Source of the DNA: Halobacillus naozhouensis
GTDB taxonomy: Bacteria; Bacillota; Bacilli; Bacillales; Halobacillaceae
Length of the DNA: 64,000 bases
Direction: 5' to 3'
Assembly: GCF_029714185.1 (NCBI RefSeq)
Contig: NZ_CP121671.1
Span: 4,030,001 to 4,094,000, forward strand
Positions 59,444-64,000 of the stretch are shown here, piece after piece (position 1 is the stretch's first letter; each line of letters begins with the position of its first letter). The notes beneath the pieces were generated by a model. That model was given only the letters and a program-made list of their open reading frames with translations, was not told where the DNA came from and did no database searches. The translations under genes and the position numbers were made by a program.

Positions 59444-61363
59444 CTAATTCAAACGCCTTAGCAGTACACTTTCGCAAGGCTTAAGCGTAATTGCCAGTTC
59501 ATTTTGTTTCACGTGAAACATTTGGTGTTTGTTTAATAAGTTTTGCCACTTTCCTTTTCGCACTGGCAATGCTGCCTCTCTTTCTTCACTGATATTCCGG
59601 TTCATGACATATAGTACATGATCGTCTTTTGAAGCATTACCAAAATGATCTACCCCATGTTCAATTAAACGTTCATACCCATATACATCCTCGTGCGGAG
59701 CGTGCGAGAGCCAGCTTCCTGTCCTTATAGATGGATGGTCTTTTCTTAAGTTTCCAATCGTTCTATACCAGGAAATAAGACGTTGATCTTCCCTGCCCCA
59801 CGGGTAAGGTTTACGATTATCCGGATCTTCTCCTCCGGTCAACCCAGCTTCGTCTCCATAGTATAAGGAGGGGATGCCCGGGAATGTATAGAGCCATAGA
59901 CTTAAGGCCTGTATCTGTTTATGAACTAAATCAGCTCGTTCCTTTTCATCGATACCTTCTGGCAGAAACCCCTCCAGCAGTGTTTTAATTCGTTCAACAT
60001 CATGAGTGGATAACATATTCATGAGAGAATAAAAGTATTGATTTGGATAATGCTCGCTGAGAGTAAGAAGACGACGATTAAGATAATAAGCATCTACTTC
60101 GCCTTTTATAAAACCAAGCATCACATCACGTAAAGGGTAATTCATGACAGAATCCAGTACACCACCTAAGAAATAATCCCTTCGTTTTCCATAAGCAGTT
60201 TTATTGGATGCATCCTCCCACACTTCACCTAATAGTACACTGGAAGAATCGTACTTCTTAAGTTGTTTATTGATCTGCTTGATCAAATCATCTGTCAGCT
60301 CGTCAGCCACATCAAGGCGCCAATGCTTCACCCCGGATTGCTGCCAGGTCTTTATGACACTGCCATCCTCATGAATCAAGAAGTCCTGGTAGCTTTTATC
60401 CTCTTTATTTAATGTTGGGAGCGTTCCAATTCCCCACCATGCTTCATAGTCGTCAGGATAATCATGAAAGGTATACCACGAGTAATAGGGGGATTTCGTA
60501 GATTGATAGGCTCCAACCGAATCATATTGATTTCTCTGGTTAAAGTATTTGCTGTTGCTTCCTGTATGACTGAACACACCATCGAGCATGACTTCAATAC
60601 CCAGCTCGTCAGCCTTTCTAATCAGTTGCTCGAATTCTTCTTTCGTACCTAGAAGAGGATCTATCTTGTGGTAATCGCCTGTGTCATAGCGATGATTGCT
60701 TTCTGCCTCAAAGACAGGGTTTAAATAAATAACTGTAACACCTAACGAATGAATATAATCTAGTTTTTCAATAATCCCTCTTACATTACCTCCGAAAAAA
60801 TCCCAACGAACCACTTCCCCTTGCTTGTTACGAATATAAAAAGGGTCGTTATCCCAATGGGTATGCATCAGGCTCGTTTCAGGTGCATCTTCAAGCTTTA
60901 CTTCTCCTGATGCATGAAATCGATCAGGAAAGATTTGATACATGGTCGCATGTTTCCACCAAGCGGGAGTTTCATAACTCGGATCGTACACTGTAATCTG
61001 CCAGGAAGGAGGTAAACCCTCATAGACTACACCTTCTCCACTTTCCTCGTTATTCAACCGCCCATAATAAAGCTTCTCCCCCTCCATCCTTACCTCAAAA
61101 AAGTACCAAATCAGCTGAGGATCTTCTGGCATCTTGAGGGTCGTTTCAAAGGAGCAGCACGGGCTCTTCTCACTCACTCTATCCATTTCGATCGTTTCTT
61201 CCTGATCTGTTTTATCGTAAATATAATGAAGCAAAACACATGAATCAGGATAACGGTGATTAATATCGATCGTTAACGTAACAGAGGAGCCTTTTGGTGC
61301 TGCACCAAAGGGCTCTCGGTACGTCAGTTCAAAACTATTATGGTAAATATCCTGAGGTTTCAC
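59444..61363 (-). CDS. GH13 alpha-glycosidase (neopullulanase/maltogenic amylase-like)
   Basis: A 639-residue alpha-amylase family enzyme without a signal peptide, probably acting on cytoplasmic glycogen-derived oligosaccharides. An N-terminal starch-binding-type beta domain (about 1-125) precedes the TIM barrel: YQIFPDRF (about 142), the region around DGVFSHTG (261-268), nucleophile Asp351 in WRLDVADEL, acid/base Glu380 in LLGEVWED and transition-state Asp455 in STHDVER. The start is GTG 61363 after AAGGGAG. It follows glgP by 22 bases in one operon. B. subtilis has amyX (pullulanase) at this place, so a debranching or limit-dextrin role is likely. Confidence 0.88.
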   Translation of the reverse strand: MKPQDIYHNSFELTYREPFGAAPKGSSVTLTIDINHRYPDSCVLLHYIYDKTDQEETIEMDRVSEKSPCCSFETTLKMPEDPQLIWYFFEVRMEGEKLYYGRLNNEESGEGVVYEGLPPSWQITVYDPSYETPAWWKHATMYQIFPDRFHASGEVKLEDAPETSLMHTHWDNDPFYIRNKQGEVVRWDFFGGNVRGIIEKLDYIHSLGVTVIYLNPVFEAESNHRYDTGDYHKIDPLLGTKEEFEQLIRKADELGIEVMLDGVFSHTGSNSKYFNQRNQYDSVGAYQSTKSPYYSWYTFHDYPDDYEAWWGIGTLPTLNKEDKSYQDFLIHEDGSVIKTWQQSGVKHWRLDVADELTDDLIKQINKQLKKYDSSSVLLGEVWEDASNKTAYGKRRDYFLGGVLDSVMNYPLRDVMLGFIKGEVDAYYLNRRLLTLSEHYPNQYFYSLMNMLSTHDVERIKTLLEGFLPEGIDEKERADLVHKQIQALSLWLYTFPGIPSLYYGDEAGLTGGEDPDNRKPYPWGREDQRLISWYRTIGNLRKDHPSIRTGSWLSHAPHEDVYGYERLIEHGVDHFGNASKDDHVLYVMNRNISEEREAALPVRKGKWQNLLNKHQMFHVKQNELAITLKPCESVLLRRLN

Positions 61364-61385
61364 GGTATAGTCTCCCTTCTCTGTT

Positions 61386-63824
61386 TCACCTTACTATGTT
61401 TACAGGCTGTATATTCCATATCTGTGATGCATACTGTTGGATCGTAAGGTCACTTGCGAACTTGCCGGAATGGGCAATATTGATCAAGCTCTTCATATTC
61501 CAGTCTCGTTTTTGTAGATAGTCATAGCCAATTCTTTGCTGGGTTGCAATGTAATTGGCAAAATCTTTGAGAACAAAATATTCATCATTGTACGTTATCA
61601 GTGAATCATAGAGATCCTGAAATTCGGTACTTCCTTTTGAAAATGGACTGTAATGGACGAGCTGGTCTACGGTGCGGCGCACACGTGCATCCGAATCATA
61701 CACTTTTCTTGCAGAGTAACCACCATGGTGTGCATAGTGAAGCACTTCTTCCGAGCTTAGCCCAAACGTATAAATGGCATCGTCCCCTACCAGATCATGA
61801 ATTTCAACATTGGCTCCATCCATCGTTCCCAGCGTCAATGCTCCGTTCATCATCAATTTCATATTTCCAGTCCCTGATGCCTCTTTACTCGCCGTTGAAA
61901 TCTGTTCACTCACATCCGTTCCCGGAATGATTTTCTCAGCCATAGACACTGAATAATTCGGCAGAAAGACTACTTTCATTAGACCTTGTATGTCAGAATC
62001 GTCGTTCACAACATCTGCAATCGTAGTAATAAGTTTGATTACCTTCTTGGCAAAATAGTAACTTGGGGCTGCTTTCGCGGCAAAAATAAATGTTCTAGGT
62101 GTCATTTCAAAGGATGGATTTGATTTTAATTCATGGTAAAGGTACATAATGTGCAGGGCATTTAACAGTTGGCGTTTATACCCATGGAGCCGTTTAATAT
62201 GGACATCAAACATAGATTGCGTGTCAACGGTAATATCTGTAACATCCTTAATAAATGCAGCCAACTGCTGTTTATTTTGCTGTTTAACCTTTCCTAATTG
62301 ATCTAAAAAAGCTGAGTCGTCTTTCTTTGCCAGCAAATCTTGTAACCGTTCCGGCTGAGTGATCCAATGGTCTCCTATTGCTTCCGTGATCTGGTCAGCT
62401 AACGGTTGATTCGTATGCACGAGCCAGCGCCGATGAGTGATACCGTTGGTTTTATTAGTAAAACGTTTCGGAAAAACATCGTAGAACTTTTTCATTTCCC
62501 GTGATTTTAGGATCTCGGTGTGCAATTTTGCCACACCATTGACGCTGTGGCTCCCCACAATCGCCAAATGAGCCATCTTCACCTGACCGTCAGCTATGAT
62601 CGCAAGCTGCGCAATTCGGTCAAAGTCACCTGGACCCTGTTTCCAAAGGCTTTGGCAAAAACGCTCGTTGATTTCTTCGATAATCATATAGAGCCTTGGA
62701 AGGAGCTCACGTACTAAGCCGATCGGCCACGTCTCCAGCGCTTCACGGAGTGTAGTATGGTTCGTATAAGACACCGACGATTGTGTGATCTCCCAAGCGT
62801 CTTCCCAGCTCATTCCTCTTTCGTCGATTAGGGCACGCATCAATTCAGGAATGACGAGGACAGGATGCGTATCATTAATATGAAGAGCTATTTTTTCAGG
62901 AAAGGAAGACAATGGAAGCTCCATGCGTTCAAAGGAACGAAGCACACTTTGTACACCAGCTGAAACGAGAAAATACTCCTGCTTCAATCGCAGTCTCTTC
63001 CCCTCTTCATGGGAATCATCAGGATAAAGGAAATCAGAGGTTTCTTCTAAAGACCGCTTATGTGTAAGGTAGTTACCAGACATACTCTGCTTATAAGCCA
63101 AAGCTAGGGTATCATCCTGTGTCGCTTCAGCTGACCACAGCCGAAGTGTATGAACGGTTTCATTTTGATAGCCGACTACAGGCACGTCATACGGCACAGC
63201 TCTCACTTGTTCATAGTTCTTGTGCTCAAAAGTCAACTGGCCCTCAGGAGTCACCCCCGTATCTACATACCCGCCAAATCGAACTTCAACAGCATCTTCA
63301 GGACGGCGAACTTCCCAGACATAAGGTTCAGAAAGCCATGGGTCAGGCAGTTCTACTTGATAACCATCGATCAGTTTTTGATCAAACATGCCATATCTGT
63401 AGCGGATTCCATGGCCATGACCGGGCAGCCCCACGGAAGCTAAAGAGTCCAGAAAGCACGCAGCTAATCTCCCGAGCCCGCCATTACCAAGGCCTGCATC
63501 ATTTTCTACCTCTTCAAGATCTGCCAGAGAAAACCCTAAATCTGTCAACCCTTCTCTTACGATTGAAAGCATCTGCAAATTTAGCAGATTGTTGCCTAGC
63601 AGACGCCCTATTAGAAACTCCATCGAAAAGTAATAGACTTGCTTCGGTTGTTCTTTTTCGTATTGCTGATTCGTCTGCAGCCAATTTTTGTTGATATGAT
63701 CTTTAACTAACGCACCAAGGGATCGATACGCATCTTGTTCTGTCGCTGTTTCTACTTCTTTCCCGATTGTTGTTCTTAGCTTTTCAGAAAAGGCCTGTAT
63801 GAACTCCTCTTTGCTGTTAAACAT
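61386..63824 (-). CDS. glgP: Glycogen phosphorylase
   Basis: An 812-residue GT35 enzyme releasing glucose 1-phosphate from glycogen. Conserved motifs: NDAGLGNGGLGRLAACFLDS (about 107-126), the glucan-site region HINDTHPVLVIPELMR (about 319) and the PLP region EASGTGNMKLMMNGALTLGTMDGANVE (about 640-666) with the cofactor Lys in NMKLMMNG. Length is normal. ATG 63824 follows TGGAGG. It follows glgA by 24 bases, as in B. subtilis glgBCDAP. Confidence 0.95.
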   Translation of the reverse strand: MFNSKEEFIQAFSEKLRTTIGKEVETATEQDAYRSLGALVKDHINKNWLQTNQQYEKEQPKQVYYFSMEFLIGRLLGNNLLNLQMLSIVREGLTDLGFSLADLEEVENDAGLGNGGLGRLAACFLDSLASVGLPGHGHGIRYRYGMFDQKLIDGYQVELPDPWLSEPYVWEVRRPEDAVEVRFGGYVDTGVTPEGQLTFEHKNYEQVRAVPYDVPVVGYQNETVHTLRLWSAEATQDDTLALAYKQSMSGNYLTHKRSLEETSDFLYPDDSHEEGKRLRLKQEYFLVSAGVQSVLRSFERMELPLSSFPEKIALHINDTHPVLVIPELMRALIDERGMSWEDAWEITQSSVSYTNHTTLREALETWPIGLVRELLPRLYMIIEEINERFCQSLWKQGPGDFDRIAQLAIIADGQVKMAHLAIVGSHSVNGVAKLHTEILKSREMKKFYDVFPKRFTNKTNGITHRRWLVHTNQPLADQITEAIGDHWITQPERLQDLLAKKDDSAFLDQLGKVKQQNKQQLAAFIKDVTDITVDTQSMFDVHIKRLHGYKRQLLNALHIMYLYHELKSNPSFEMTPRTFIFAAKAAPSYYFAKKVIKLITTIADVVNDDSDIQGLMKVVFLPNYSVSMAEKIIPGTDVSEQISTASKEASGTGNMKLMMNGALTLGTMDGANVEIHDLVGDDAIYTFGLSSEEVLHYAHHGGYSARKVYDSDARVRRTVDQLVHYSPFSKGSTEFQDLYDSLITYNDEYFVLKDFANYIATQQRIGYDYLQKRDWNMKSLINIAHSGKFASDLTIQQYASQIWNIQPVNIVR

Positions 63825-63848
63825 ATCGCATCCTCCATTCGTTCACTG

Positions 63849-64000
63849 CTATTGAAACGTCGACTCATACACCTCACTATATCGACGTGCTGAATGTTTC
63901 CACGGGAATTGAGTTTTTACCATATTTTTCACTAACTTTTTCCACCCGTCCTCTTCATGGTAAAGCTCAAGCGCACGGCGGATCGTAAACAGCATGTCGT
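63849..64000 (-). CDS. glgA: Glycogen synthase, C-terminal end (partial)
   Basis: The last 49 codons of a gene entering from the right edge, ending at TAG 63849-63851 (frame set by codon 63998-63996). The sequence ALELYHEEDGWKKLVKNMV, followed by FPWKHSARRYSEVYES, is typical of the GlgA C-terminus (GT5 starch/glycogen synthase). The position directly before glgP agrees with the glgBCDAP order. Everything catalytic lies outside the window. Confidence 0.85.
   Translation of the reverse strand, partial: DMLFTIRRALELYHEEDGWKKLVKNMVKTQFPWKHSARRYSEVYESTFQ

Noticed and set aside
1..64000. Search for CRISPR arrays, tRNA/rRNA genes, IS elements and prophage
   Set aside because: No regularly spaced identical repeats, cloverleaf-like sequences, transposase or phage structural genes were recognised.

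Overview
The window looks like chromosome of a Gram-positive member of the Bacillaceae. The evidence is strong AGGAGG-type ribosome binding sites, many Bacillus-type gene sets (an LtaS-like enzyme, an intracellular subtilisin, gltBD, a glgAP end, gnd/gntK, a yhfUTS-like biotin operon), T-rich intrinsic terminators and a low-to-moderate G+C content. Three osmolyte-type systems (a BCCT carrier, a choline-type Na+ symporter with GbsR, and a DASS Na+ carrier) fit a salt-tolerant genus such as Halobacillus. The genus is an inference. No rRNA, tRNA, CRISPR array or insertion sequence was seen.

Region by region. 1-6300: end of a lipoteichoic acid synthase gene, a DinB-family protein, a BioY biotin transporter behind a perfect BirA-type operator, a CapA-like lipoprotein, an HxlR regulator, a frameshifted DUF4362-like lipoprotein and a TauE/SafE permease. 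6355-8460: an actin-like ParM protein and a ribbon-helix-helix partner, preceded by a repeat array that could be its centromere. 8571-17400: RlmI-type methyltransferase, a MarR/MFS pair, small proteins, an M20 dipeptidase, a DASS carrier and a BCCT carrier bracketed by two copies of one long palindrome. 17519-21020: RpiR-family regulator divergent from 6-phosphogluconate dehydrogenase and gluconokinase. 21169-26146: an unusual molybdoenzyme with a C-terminal LysM domain, then katE. 26312-34774: glutamate synthase gltBD, a P1 peptidase and purU. 34910-39557: a PAS/sigma-54 activator, a choline-type symporter, gbsR and the eroded remains of gbsA and gbsB. 39718-40719: intracellular subtilisin.

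40972-51791 is one long leftward corrinoid salvage operon. It starts with a cobalamin riboswitch and an intrinsic terminator, followed by btuF, btuC, a btuD-cbiZ fusion, cbiB, cobD, cobU, cbiP, cobS, cobC, a second CobU-like gene, a PduO-type adenosyltransferase and a probable alpha-ribazole kinase. Imported cobinamides can be cleaved by CbiZ to cobyric acid, rebuilt by CbiB/CobD, activated by CobU and joined to alpha-ribazole by CobS. Most of these genes overlap or nearly touch, which suggests translational coupling.

51894-64000: a CynX/NimT-type exporter, an aldehyde dehydrogenase, a small membrane protein, then a BirA-controlled bioY / acyl-CoA synthetase / thiolase operon equivalent to B. 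subtilis yhfUTS, a PH-domain protein, and the distal end of a glycogen operon (glgA end, glgP, GH13 enzyme).

The observations most worth following are the parMR-like locus with phased repeats, the decayed gbsAB next to intact gbsR and symporter, the molybdoenzyme with an Asp in place of a cluster Cys and a LysM tail, the two CobU-like proteins with complementary motif losses, and the paired palindromes around the BCCT gene.
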